Below, piece by piece: positions 8,024 through 15,948 of a stretch of 64,000 nt of DNA (position 1 is the first letter of the stretch; each line of letters opens with the position of its first letter). Position numbers and translations under genes: made by a program. Location: the NCBI GenBank assembly GCA_040767605.1, contig JAXGOI010000001.1:930001-994000 (forward strand), written 5' to 3'. Source of the DNA: JAXGOI01 sp040767605 (GTDB lineage: Bacteria > Bacillota > Dehalobacteriia > UBA4068). The notes under the pieces were generated by a model. That model did no database searches. It worked only from the letters and a program-made list of their open reading frames with translations, and was not told the DNA's origin.

Positions 8024-9430
8024 TTAACTTCTTTTCCAGCGGGGGCCTTGAGGGGTATCCTCAAGAATAATCCCTATTTCCTTAAGGCCGTCTCTTATGG
8101 CATCCGCCGTCGGCCAATCCTTATTTTCTCTGGCCTTTTGGCGGATTTTAAGAATAATCTCCATTAATTGATTTTCTAAACCCCCTTCTTCCTTTGCCTG
8201 AGGGATAATAACCCCCAAAACGGCATGGAAGTCTTCAAATAAGGCTCCGGCAGCCTCCAGAGCCTCCAAAGAGGGGGCGGGGTTTTCCTGAATATAGCTG
8301 TTTAATTCCCGGCAAAAATTAAAAATTACCCCAAAAGCCAGAGCCGTATTAAAATCATCATCCATGGCGGAGATAAATTCCGCCCTGGCCTGAGAAATTA
8401 ATTCTGAAAACTCGGCATCTTCCCCGGGTATTCCTCTTTTTTGGGCCTCTTTATAAAGCTGCCAGCTATTATGAATACGCTCCAAACTTTTTTGGGCCAC
8501 GGCAAGCTTTTCATCGTCAAAATCTATCGGGCTGCGGTAATGGGTAGCCAGTAAATAATAGCGCACCACATCCCCGGGGAATTTCTCTAAAATATCCCTT
8601 AATAAGAAGAAATTACCCAAAGACTTAGACATCTTTTCCTGATTAACGGTAATAAAACCGTTATGCAGCCAGTAACGGGCAAAATCCCCCCCGGTGGCGG
8701 CTTTGGATTGGGCAATTTCATTTTCGTGATGGGGGAAAACCAAATCCGCCCCTCCGCCGTGAATATCAAAGGTTTTACCTAAATATTTATTGCTCATAGC
8801 CGAGCATTCAATATGCCAGCCGGGGCGGCCTTTGCCCCAGGGGCTCTCCCAGGAGGGCTCCCCGGGCTTAGAGGCCTTCCATAAAACAAAATCCAGCGGG
8901 CTGCGCTTATTCTCGCTAATATCCACCCTGGCGCCGGCTTTCATATCATCTAAATCCCTTCCGGAGAGGCTGCCGTAACCGGGGAAGGAGGCCACATCAA
9001 AATAAACATCCCCTTGAGAAACATAGCCGTGGCCTTTTGCGATAATTTCCTCAACCATGGCAATAATTTCTTCAATATGCTCGGTAACTTTAGGATGCTT
9101 ACTGGCGGGGAGAACACTTAAAGCCCGGGCATCCTCAAAATAGGCTTTAATATATTTATCCGCCACCTCCCCGGCGCTTAAGCCCTCTTCTTTACCTCTG
9201 TTGATTATCTTATCATCAATATCCGTAAAGTTTTGAATATAATCCACAGCATAGCCCCGCCACATAAAATAACGGCGGATTGTATCAAAAACCACTATGG
9301 GCCTGGCATTGCCCAAATGGATAAAATTATAGGTAGTGGGGCCGCAGCAATATATGCCCACCTTATCCCGGCAAACAGGGATAAAATCCTCTTTTTGGTT
9401 TTTTAAGGTATTATACAAACGGATAGTCAT
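8024..9430 (-). CDS. cysS: cysteinyl-tRNA synthetase
   Basis: This 468-residue class I synthetase charges tRNA-Cys with cysteine. The HIGH-type motif is FIHLGNARP near residue 37 and the KMSKS motif is MSKSLGNFF. Zinc-site residues are present: the N-terminal CCGP cysteine, and ECSAM and HHENE in the central part. The C-terminal DALR and anticodon-binding region is complete and length is normal. It is 47 nt downstream of gltX, probably in one transcript. No T-box leader was seen. Confidence 0.96.
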   Translation of the reverse strand: MTIRLYNTLKNQKEDFIPVCRDKVGIYCCGPTTYNFIHLGNARPIVVFDTIRRYFMWRGYAVDYIQNFTDIDDKIINRGKEEGLSAGEVADKYIKAYFEDARALSVLPASKHPKVTEHIEEIIAMVEEIIAKGHGYVSQGDVYFDVASFPGYGSLSGRDLDDMKAGARVDISENKRSPLDFVLWKASKPGEPSWESPWGKGRPGWHIECSAMSNKYLGKTFDIHGGGADLVFPHHENEIAQSKAATGGDFARYWLHNGFITVNQEKMSKSLGNFFLLRDILEKFPGDVVRYYLLATHYRSPIDFDDEKLAVAQKSLERIHNSWQLYKEAQKRGIPGEDAEFSELISQARAEFISAMDDDFNTALAFGVIFNFCRELNSYIQENPAPSLEALEAAGALFEDFHAVLGVIIPQAKEEGGLENQLMEIILKIRQKARENKDWPTADAIRDGLKEIGIILEDTPQGPRWKRS

Positions 9431-9477
9431 TTTGTCCTCCTTTAACTTGCCTTATTTAAACGCTCTCTGTTTTAGCC

Positions 9478-10896
9478 TTAAATTTTTAGCCTTGCTAAAA
9501 TAGTTTTTTTACCCATTAGGGCTGCCAGCTTATGAATATCCGGCCCGTGCTGGCTGCCGGTTAAGGCAATCCTCAAAGGCATAAATAAAGCCGCGCCCTT
9601 AATATTAAGTTCCTTGCCGCAGGTTTTAATTATATTTTTAATCTCATCCGCCTGCATATATTCAAGCTGAGAGATTTTTAAAGCAAATAATTCCACCAGG
9701 GGCTTTACCTGCTCACCCTTAATAATCTCCTCCGCCTCAGGCGTTAACGGGGGGAGGCTTTCCCCTTTGATAAGGGGTAAATATTTTTTGGCATCTGAAA
9801 ATGTTTCTAAATGATTTTGCAAAGTATCCGCCAAAAGGATTAAATCCTCCTCCTGCCATGGCTCATCCAAATAGGGGGCTATGCCCTCTGCCAGCTCATT
9901 CAGGGGTAATTTTCTAAGATAATGGGCGTTTAGCCAGCGCAGCTTGTTTATATCAAATACGGCTGGGCTTTTACTGACCCGCTGCAGAGAAAACTCATCT
10001 TCCAGCTCCCCCATGGTAAAGAATTCCTCTTCTTTATCGGGGCTCCAGCCCAGCAGCGCCAAAAAATTCACCAAAGCCCCGGGCAAATAGCCCTGGTCTT
10101 TATAATTTACAACAGAAACTGAGCCGTGGCGCTTACTCATTTTGCTTCTGTCTTCCCCTAAAATTAAAGAAATATGCGAGAATTCCGGTGCCTCCCAGCC
10201 GAGGGCCTGATAAATCAAAAGCTGGCGGGGAGTATTGGAAAGATGCTCCTCCCCCCGGAGTATATGGCTTATTTTCATTAAATAATCATCAACTACAACG
10301 GCAAAATTATAGGTGGGAATGCCGTCTGATTTTATAATTACAAAATCCCCGCCGATTTCATCACTGTTAAAAACGACCTTCCCCCGCACCCCGTCATTAA
10401 TGGTAAGGCTAAGACCCGGGGGAACCTTAAAACGGATAACGGGTTTACGGCCTTCCGCCTCAAAACTTCGGATTTCATCCTGGCTGAGGTTTCTGCAATT
10501 ACCTAAATAGCGGGGGGTTTCTCCTTTTTCCGTCAATTGGCGGCGCTGGGCCTCAATTTCTTCCTCACTGCAATAGCAATAATAGGCCATGCCCTTTGCC
10601 ATAAGGCTTTGGGCCGCCTCTTTATATGTGTTAAGGCGCTCCGTTTGCCGGTATGGGGCAAAGGGGCCGCCAATATCAATGCCTTCATTCCAATTAATAC
10701 CCAGCCAAAGGAGGGATTCTTTAATATTCTCCTCCGAGGCCTCGCTGGAGCGTTCCCTGTCGGTATCCTCCATGCGGACAATAAAATCTCCCCCCTCTTT
10801 TTTGGCAAAAAGATAATTAAAAAGGGCGGATCTTGCGCCGCCTATATGCAGCGGCCCCGTTGGGCTGGGGGCAAAGCGTACTCTTACTTTATTCAT
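9478..10896 (-). CDS. gltX: glutamyl-tRNA synthetase
   Basis: This 472-residue class I synthetase opens with RFAPSPTGPLHIGGARSALF (HIGH motif). The KMSKS-type motif is SKMSKRHGS near residue 240 and a helical anticodon-binding domain follows. In most Firmicutes the enzyme is non-discriminating and also charges tRNA-Gln, which GatCAB then amidates; that is family knowledge, not shown here. It is the first gene after a promoter and is separated from ispF by a terminator, so it heads the gltX-cysS-mrnC-thyX-rlmB transcript. Confidence 0.96.
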   Translation of the reverse strand: MNKVRVRFAPSPTGPLHIGGARSALFNYLFAKKEGGDFIVRMEDTDRERSSEASEENIKESLLWLGINWNEGIDIGGPFAPYRQTERLNTYKEAAQSLMAKGMAYYCYCSEEEIEAQRRQLTEKGETPRYLGNCRNLSQDEIRSFEAEGRKPVIRFKVPPGLSLTINDGVRGKVVFNSDEIGGDFVIIKSDGIPTYNFAVVVDDYLMKISHILRGEEHLSNTPRQLLIYQALGWEAPEFSHISLILGEDRSKMSKRHGSVSVVNYKDQGYLPGALVNFLALLGWSPDKEEEFFTMGELEDEFSLQRVSKSPAVFDINKLRWLNAHYLRKLPLNELAEGIAPYLDEPWQEEDLILLADTLQNHLETFSDAKKYLPLIKGESLPPLTPEAEEIIKGEQVKPLVELFALKISQLEYMQADEIKNIIKTCGKELNIKGAALFMPLRIALTGSQHGPDIHKLAALMGKKTILARLKI

Positions 10897-10948
10897 TAAG
10901 CAATTCCTCCGTCTGCTGGCAGTAAAATAAAAACTAAAGCTAAACTAT

Positions 10949-10977
10949 ATTATATCATGGCTTAAGGGCCCTGAAAA
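10949..10977 (-). promoter_or_regulatory. probable promoter of the gltX operon
   Basis: TATAAT on the minus strand (10954-10949) with TTTTCA 17 nt upstream (10977-10972). The -35 matches 4 of 6 consensus bases. It lies about 50 nt before gltX. Confidence 0.55.
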
Positions 10978-11122
10978 GCCATCGCAAGGAGAAATAATAA
11001 GGCCCAAAAACGCTGTTTAAATCGAATACCTAAAACATTCTCTTTAACATTCAATGTTATTTTCTCCGTTTTAGTAAAGCTTTATTTTATTCAAGCTTTA
11101 TTTTGGGGAGCCTATTTAAAAT

Positions 11123-11146
11123 AAAAAAGGCAGCCCTTTGGCCGCC
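11123..11146 (-). terminator. terminator after ispF
   Basis: On the minus strand GGCGGCC, a short loop and GGCTGCC (one G-T pair) are followed by a T6 run. It lies 28 nt after ispF and separates it from gltX. Confidence 0.85.
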
Positions 11147-11173
11147 CATTTAAATCCGCCTGAATTTTTTCGC

Positions 11174-11647
11174 CTAAAGGCTTTTAATAATTGCAATACA
11201 GGAGGCCGCAATACCCTCTCCCCTGCCGCAAAAACCCAGGCCCTCAGTGGTTGTGGCCTTAACATTTACCTGCCGGATTTCAATATCTAAAGCCTTGGCT
11301 ATATTCTCCCGCATTTTTTCAATATGAGGCGCCATTTTAGGCTTTTGGGCTATTATAATGCTATCCAGATTAGATACTTTAAAACCCGCCTCTTTCAGCT
11401 TATGCCCCGTTTCCTTTAAAAGGATAAGGCTGGAAATTCCGCAATAGCGAGGATCATTATCGGGGAAATGGCGGCCAATATCCCCCAGGGCCGCCGCCCC
11501 TAAAAGGGCATCGGCAATAGCATGGAGCAAAACATCCGCATCGCTATGGCCTAAAAGCCCTAAATTATAGGGTATTTCCACACCCCCTATAATTAAAGGC
11601 CTGGCCTCTACCAGGCGGTGAACATCATAACCATTCCCAATTCTCAA
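11174..11647 (-). CDS. ispF: 2-C-methyl-D-erythritol 2,4-cyclodiphosphate synthase
   Basis: This 157-residue protein has the normal family length and shows the metal-site DVHRL at the N-terminus, GLLGHSDADVLLHAIADALLG, and TTTEGLGFCGRGEGI near the end. IspF cyclises CDP-methylerythritol phosphate in the non-mevalonate (MEP) isoprenoid pathway, as a trimer. It lies downstream of ispD in the same transcript, the usual pairing, and a terminator follows. Confidence 0.96.
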   Translation of the reverse strand: MRIGNGYDVHRLVEARPLIIGGVEIPYNLGLLGHSDADVLLHAIADALLGAAALGDIGRHFPDNDPRYCGISSLILLKETGHKLKEAGFKVSNLDSIIIAQKPKMAPHIEKMRENIAKALDIEIRQVNVKATTTEGLGFCGRGEGIAASCIAIIKSL

Positions 11648-11728
11648 GGCTATCTCCCCTTATAAAGCGGCTTTAAATTCCGGTTTTAGCGCGGTTTTAA
11701 AGTTTGCAAAATTTTATTCTAATTTGTT

Positions 11729-12427
11729 TTAAACCTCTTCTTTTAAAAGGGCCCGGGCCAAAAGCAAATCCTCCGGGGTGGTAAGCTTAATATTTTTATA
11801 CCCCCCTAAGGCTATTTTAATCGGGCAGCCCTTGGCCTCCAGAAGGGAGGCATCATCTGTTGCTGAGGCCAATTCCTCAGGCTTGGAATCTTTATAGGCT
11901 TTTAGAAATTCTTTTTTAGGGAAAAGCTGAGGGGTTTGGGCCTGATAAAGCCCTTCCCTTTTTAAAGTGCGGCGGATAAAGCCTTCTTTATCCGCCTCTT
12001 TTATAGTATTTTTTTCCGGGGCGGCCAAAACAGCCCCATACCCCGGGGCCGCAGCCTTAAAAAGGGCATCTAAATCATAATCGGAAACAAAAGGGCGGGC
12101 CCCGTCATGAACCATAACCCAGGAGCATTCCCCGCTGATAAAAGCCAGGCAATTAGCTACGGATTCCTGGCGGCTGCCTCCCCCGGCGGCAACCCGGCTA
12201 AATTTAGAATAGCCGGCGCCTAATTCCCGGCAGAAATTTAAATCTTCCTCCGCGGCTGCGAGTATAATTTCGTAAATTTCCTCCCTTTTTTCAAAAAGCT
12301 CTAAAGACCAAGCTAAAACAGGCTTACCCCCTAAATCCGCCAAAACCTTATTCCCCGGCAAATTCATGCGTTTGCCTTTGCCCGCCCCTAAAAGGAGGAC
12401 AGATACTTTACCTTTAAATTTTTGCAT
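11729..12427 (-). CDS. ispD: 2-C-methyl-D-erythritol 4-phosphate cytidylyltransferase
   Basis: This 232-residue nucleotidyltransferase has the glycine-rich VLLLGAGKGKRM at the N-terminus, then VMVHDGARPFV and QTPQLFPKKEFLKAY. It joins CTP and methylerythritol phosphate in the MEP pathway, two steps before IspF. It sits 25 nt after the yacL-like gene and 81 nt before ispF, giving the yacL-ispD-ispF order common in Clostridia and Bacilli. Confidence 0.95.
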   Translation of the reverse strand: MQKFKGKVSVLLLGAGKGKRMNLPGNKVLADLGGKPVLAWSLELFEKREEIYEIILAAAEEDLNFCRELGAGYSKFSRVAAGGGSRQESVANCLAFISGECSWVMVHDGARPFVSDYDLDALFKAAAPGYGAVLAAPEKNTIKEADKEGFIRRTLKREGLYQAQTPQLFPKKEFLKAYKDSKPEELASATDDASLLEAKGCPIKIALGGYKNIKLTTPEDLLLARALLKEEV

Positions 12428-12452
12428 ATTTTACCCTTTTTATTGCCCCGGC

Positions 12453-13568
12453 CTAAATAGCGCCGTATTGATTTTCTTCCAAAGGCTCCCCGTTTTTACC
12501 CAGCTTGGGGCGGGCAAAAATCATCCTCCCCGCCGCCGTTTGCAAAACGCTTGTAACCAAAACGCTTATTTGCTTATTTATATAGCGGCGGCCGTTTTCC
12601 ACCACAATCATAGTGCCGTCATCTAAATAAGCAACCCCCTGGCCGGCCTCTTTGCCGTCTTTAACTATTAAAGCCAGCATTTCCTCCCCCGGTAAAACCA
12701 TGGGTTTAACGGCATTGCTCAGCTCATTAATATTTAAAACCCGCACCTCCTGAAGCTGAGCTACCTTATTTAAATTAAAATCATTAGTAAGCACAACCCC
12801 TTTTATATCCTGAGCCATTTTAAGAAGCTTGGAATCCACCTCGGCAATATTGGGGTAATCCTTTTCAGAAATTTTTACGGAATTCTCAAAATCCATTCTC
12901 AATTTATTCATAATATCCAGCCCCCGGCGGCCCCGGTTACGCTTAAGCTGGTCTGAAGAATCCGCAATATGCCTAAGCTCTTCCAAAACAAAATTGGGTA
13001 TAACAAGCTCCCCCTCAATAAAGCCGGTTTTATAGATATCGGCAATTCTGCCGTCAATAATAACGCTGGTATCCAGCACCTTTGGGGTTATTTTATTGGC
13101 GTTTTTATCCCGCCTTTCCGATCTTTCCCCCCGGTAAAGGCTTTTAACAATATTTCGGAAGTCCTCCCTTTTTTTATAACCGACAATCAAACCCATATAG
13201 CCGAAGAAAATTATTAAAATAATTGACAAATAGGGGCCGATAAGCCTAACCCTGCCGAAAGCCGAGCCTAAGAGGCTGCCGATTAATAAACCCACTGTAA
13301 GAGAAAGACTGCAGCAGACAATATCTAAAAAAGAAAGTTTAAAGATTGCCCCTAAGATTTTATCTGTAATTTTTTCAATAACTCTGACTAAAAGCGGGGC
13401 GGCAATTACCCCTATAAAACCAAAGATAATTGGCGCAGCTACCATTGATGCAATAAAAAAGCTCCGCCTATCCTCACCAAAAAAGGGGCCAAGCAATGAA
13501 TGAACTAATAAAAAAGCTATAATTGCGAAAAGTAAACTGATGCCCCCATAGACGAATTTTTTCAGCAT
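12453..13568 (-). CDS. PIN/TRAM domain membrane protein (YacL family)
   Basis: The protein has 371 residues. Four hydrophobic helices fill the first ~130 residues. A PIN nuclease-like domain starts at VLDTSVIIDGRIADI (about residue 165) with conserved acidic residues, including LTNDFNLNKVA. A C-terminal TRAM domain (GQGVAYLDDGTMIVVENG) probably binds RNA. The family is widespread in Firmicutes; the biological substrate is not settled. The start follows AGGAGGTGAC. It is the first gene of the yacL-ispD-ispF group, and a TATAAT-like -10 lies about 45 nt upstream without a clear -35. Confidence 0.92.
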   Translation of the reverse strand: MLKKFVYGGISLLFAIIAFLLVHSLLGPFFGEDRRSFFIASMVAAPIIFGFIGVIAAPLLVRVIEKITDKILGAIFKLSFLDIVCCSLSLTVGLLIGSLLGSAFGRVRLIGPYLSIILIIFFGYMGLIVGYKKREDFRNIVKSLYRGERSERRDKNANKITPKVLDTSVIIDGRIADIYKTGFIEGELVIPNFVLEELRHIADSSDQLKRNRGRRGLDIMNKLRMDFENSVKISEKDYPNIAEVDSKLLKMAQDIKGVVLTNDFNLNKVAQLQEVRVLNINELSNAVKPMVLPGEEMLALIVKDGKEAGQGVAYLDDGTMIVVENGRRYINKQISVLVTSVLQTAAGRMIFARPKLGKNGEPLEENQYGAI

Positions 13569-13777
13569 AAAGTCACCTCCTGATTATTTTTATTTTTATA
13601 CTTCTCTCCAACCTTTATTATAATGGTCTTTTGCCTAAATTACCAGCCACTATCAGGAATAATTAATAGATATTTTTCGACTGTTTACTTGTATGGCTTG
13701 AGGACCTTTGCCTATATACCCTGGAATCTTTATTTGCCTGCCTAAAACAGGGGGGATATTTTTAAAATACCCAAAAT

Positions 13778-13826
13778 AAAAACGCCTCTTACCCCATTAA
13801 AATACGTTAATAGGGGGAAGAGACGC
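13778..13826 (-). terminator. terminator after carD
   Basis: On the minus strand GCGTCTCTT-CCCC pairs with GGGG-TAAGAGGCG (wobbles allowed), followed by T5. It lies 16 nt past the carD stop. Confidence 0.85.
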
Positions 13827-13841
13827 AAAAAAGCAAATAAT

Positions 13842-14330
13842 TTATTTGCTTGGCTTGGGCAATAACTCGCAAATAAGATCCATAATATCTTCCTCACTTT
13901 CGCCCTTGGCCAGCATAAGCTCGCTGACTAAAATGCGCCTTGCATATTCCAGCATTTTTTTCTCCCCGGCGGAGAGCCCCTTGTCATAATCCCTGTGCAT
14001 AAGGTTTTTTACCACAGTGGCAACATTACGGATATTGCCGCTTTTTATTTTCTCCATATTCAGGCGGTAGCGCCTATTCCAGTTTTCTTCCTGCTCATCG
14101 CAATCCTGCCGGAAAATACCCAGCACATCCGGAATATCCCCCCGGGGGATAATTGTTCTCATGCCGATATTCCCAACGCTATCTACAGGAACTAAAAGAC
14201 GCATATCCCCGGAAAAAATCCGCAGAATATAATAGCTACGCTCATCGCCTAAAACCTCTCTGTTTTCTATAGCTTCAATTATACCTGCGCCATGCACAGG
14301 ATAAACCACTTTATCCCCAACGGAAAACAT
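13842..14330 (-). CDS. carD: CarD/CdnL-type RNA polymerase-binding regulator
   Basis: This 162-residue protein has an N-terminal CarD/TRCF RNA polymerase-interacting domain (FSVGDKVVYPVHGAGIIEAI) and a helical C-terminal DNA-contacting domain (NWNRRYRLNMEKIKSGN, then AGEKKMLEYARRILVSELMLA). Such proteins bind the polymerase beta subunit and stabilise open complexes, notably at rRNA promoters. The start follows GAGG by 6 nt. It has its own strong promoter and terminator, so it forms a single-gene unit between radA and yacL. The gene disA, usually next to radA, is absent here. Confidence 0.93.
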   Translation of the reverse strand: MFSVGDKVVYPVHGAGIIEAIENREVLGDERSYYILRIFSGDMRLLVPVDSVGNIGMRTIIPRGDIPDVLGIFRQDCDEQEENWNRRYRLNMEKIKSGNIRNVATVVKNLMHRDYDKGLSAGEKKMLEYARRILVSELMLAKGESEEDIMDLICELLPKPSK

Positions 14331-14362
14331 ATTACACCTCGGATTTATGTCTTGTTAACTCT

Positions 14363-14392
14363 ATTGTAACAAAAAACACCCCCAAATGTCAA
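14363..14392 (-). promoter_or_regulatory. sigma-A promoter of carD
   Basis: TTGACA (14392-14387), an 18-nt spacer and TACAAT (14368-14363) on the minus strand, about 30 nt before the carD start. Confidence 0.85.
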
Positions 14393-14444
14393 CCCGAAAC
14401 AAGTATTTTACCATAAGAGATAAAGCCTGTCAATAATTATTCTT

Positions 14445-15797
14445 TTATTTTAGACCTAAAATTTTCATTGTTTTTGCGATATTCTCTACCCTGATTTCCT
14501 TAATTCCCAAAACTTTTTCTTTTTGATTATGAGGAATAATAGCCAGATTAAAACCCATGGCCTCCCCTTCTTTTAAGCGGCGGGGTAATTGGCCTATGCT
14601 TCTTATTTCCCCCAATAGCCCTAACTCTCCTAAAATAATAATTTCATCCTCCAAAGGTAAATCCCGCAGGGACGAGGCAATAGCCGCGGCCACGGCTAAA
14701 TCCGCCGCGGGGTCGTCTATTTTTACCCCTCCGGCAATATTCACATAAATATCCTTATTCCCCAGGGGCATGGCGGCCTTTCTCTCTAAAACGGCAATAA
14801 TAAGCAGAAGGCGGTTATAATCAAAGCCTGTGGCCAGGCGGCGGGGGTTCCCGAAAATACTTGGGGTTACCAAGGCCTGAACCTCTAAAAGCATGGGCCT
14901 GCTGCCTTGGATAATACAGGTTACGGCGCTGCCGGCCACCTGCGAAGGCCTTTGGCTGAGAAAAAAGCGGGAGGGCTCGCTAAAAGGGGTAAGGCCTTTT
15001 TCCCCCATTTCAAATATGCCTATTTCATTAGTTGAGCCAAAGCGGTTTTTAACCCCCCGTAAGAGCCTTAAGGAGGTATAGCGCTCCCCCTCAAAATATA
15101 AAACAGTATCCACCATATGCTCTAATACCCTTGGCCCTGCCAGCATACCCTCTTTTGTAACATGGCCCACAAGTATTACGGCACTGCCCTTTTCCCGGGC
15201 ATATTCCAAACAGGCGGCGGCGCAGGCCCTTACCTGAGAGACACTTCCCGGGGTGCTGTCAAGCTCCGGCAGATAAACGGCCTGCACGGAATCGATAATT
15301 ACCAGAGCAAGCTCCATTTTTGCCGCTTCCTCCAGGGCTAAGCTGAGATTATTCTCCGCCAGAATATAAACATCCCGGCAAAGGCAATCAAGCCTTTCTC
15401 CCCTCATTTTAATCTGCTGGGGGGATTCCTCCCCGCTAATATATAAAACCGGCCCATAAGCCTCTGCCATAAGCCTAGCCATTTGCAAAAGCAGGGTGGA
15501 TTTACCTATTCCAGGTTCTCCTCCTAAAAGCAGGGAGGAGCCGGGCACAAGGCCGCCTCCCAAAACATTATCCAGCTCATTAAGGCCTAAAATATAGCGC
15601 TCCTGACTTTTTGGAGAAACCTCTTCCAAAGGCTGGGGCCTTGACGAGATTTTTTTCTCTTTTAGGCGGCTTTTTTTATCCTCCTGGATTATTTCTTCCG
15701 TCATTGTATTCCAGGCCTGGCAAACAGGGCAGCGCCCCTGCCATTTTACGCTTTCGGCTCCGCATTCGCCGCAAATAAAAATTTTTTTAATTTTCAT
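14445..15797 (-). CDS. radA: DNA repair protein RadA
   Basis: The protein has 450 residues from the ATG at 15797, which has GGAGG 6 nt upstream; a longer upstream frame lacks such a site. It has a C4 zinc finger (CGECG...CPVC) at the N-terminus, a RecA-like ATPase with Walker A GGEPGIGKSTLL, the RadA-specific KNRFG motif, and a C-terminal Lon-protease-like domain. RadA promotes branch migration in recombinational repair. It lies downstream of clpC with a strong hairpin in the spacer, an arrangement known from many Firmicutes. Confidence 0.95.
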   Translation of the reverse strand: MKIKKIFICGECGAESVKWQGRCPVCQAWNTMTEEIIQEDKKSRLKEKKISSRPQPLEEVSPKSQERYILGLNELDNVLGGGLVPGSSLLLGGEPGIGKSTLLLQMARLMAEAYGPVLYISGEESPQQIKMRGERLDCLCRDVYILAENNLSLALEEAAKMELALVIIDSVQAVYLPELDSTPGSVSQVRACAAACLEYAREKGSAVILVGHVTKEGMLAGPRVLEHMVDTVLYFEGERYTSLRLLRGVKNRFGSTNEIGIFEMGEKGLTPFSEPSRFFLSQRPSQVAGSAVTCIIQGSRPMLLEVQALVTPSIFGNPRRLATGFDYNRLLLIIAVLERKAAMPLGNKDIYVNIAGGVKIDDPAADLAVAAAIASSLRDLPLEDEIIILGELGLLGEIRSIGQLPRRLKEGEAMGFNLAIIPHNQKEKVLGIKEIRVENIAKTMKILGLK

Positions 15798-15843
15798 TGC
15801 CCGCCTCCAAAACCCTGATTTTAAATGGGTATTTTTTTGCCTA

Positions 15844-15880
15844 AAGCTATGCCGGGGCAATCTGCCCCGGCAGCAAGCTT
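15844..15880 (-). terminator. strong hairpin between clpC and radA, possible attenuator
   Basis: A perfect 10-bp stem TGCCGGGGCA/TGCCCCGGCA (15850-15872) with a 3-nt loop is extended by AAAGCT/AGCTTT outside. No T-run follows on the minus strand, so it is more likely a partial terminator or mRNA-stability element that sets radA below clpC. Confidence 0.5.
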
Positions 15881-15948
15881 TAAAACTTTTTAATTCTAAG
15901 GCTTTAAGGCCTTATTTAAAACTGATGCTTTAAACTAATTCTCTTTTT

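Noticed and set aside
10897..11122. T-box leader before gltX-cysS
   Set aside because: The spacer is short and no T-box sequence or specifier stem was seen.
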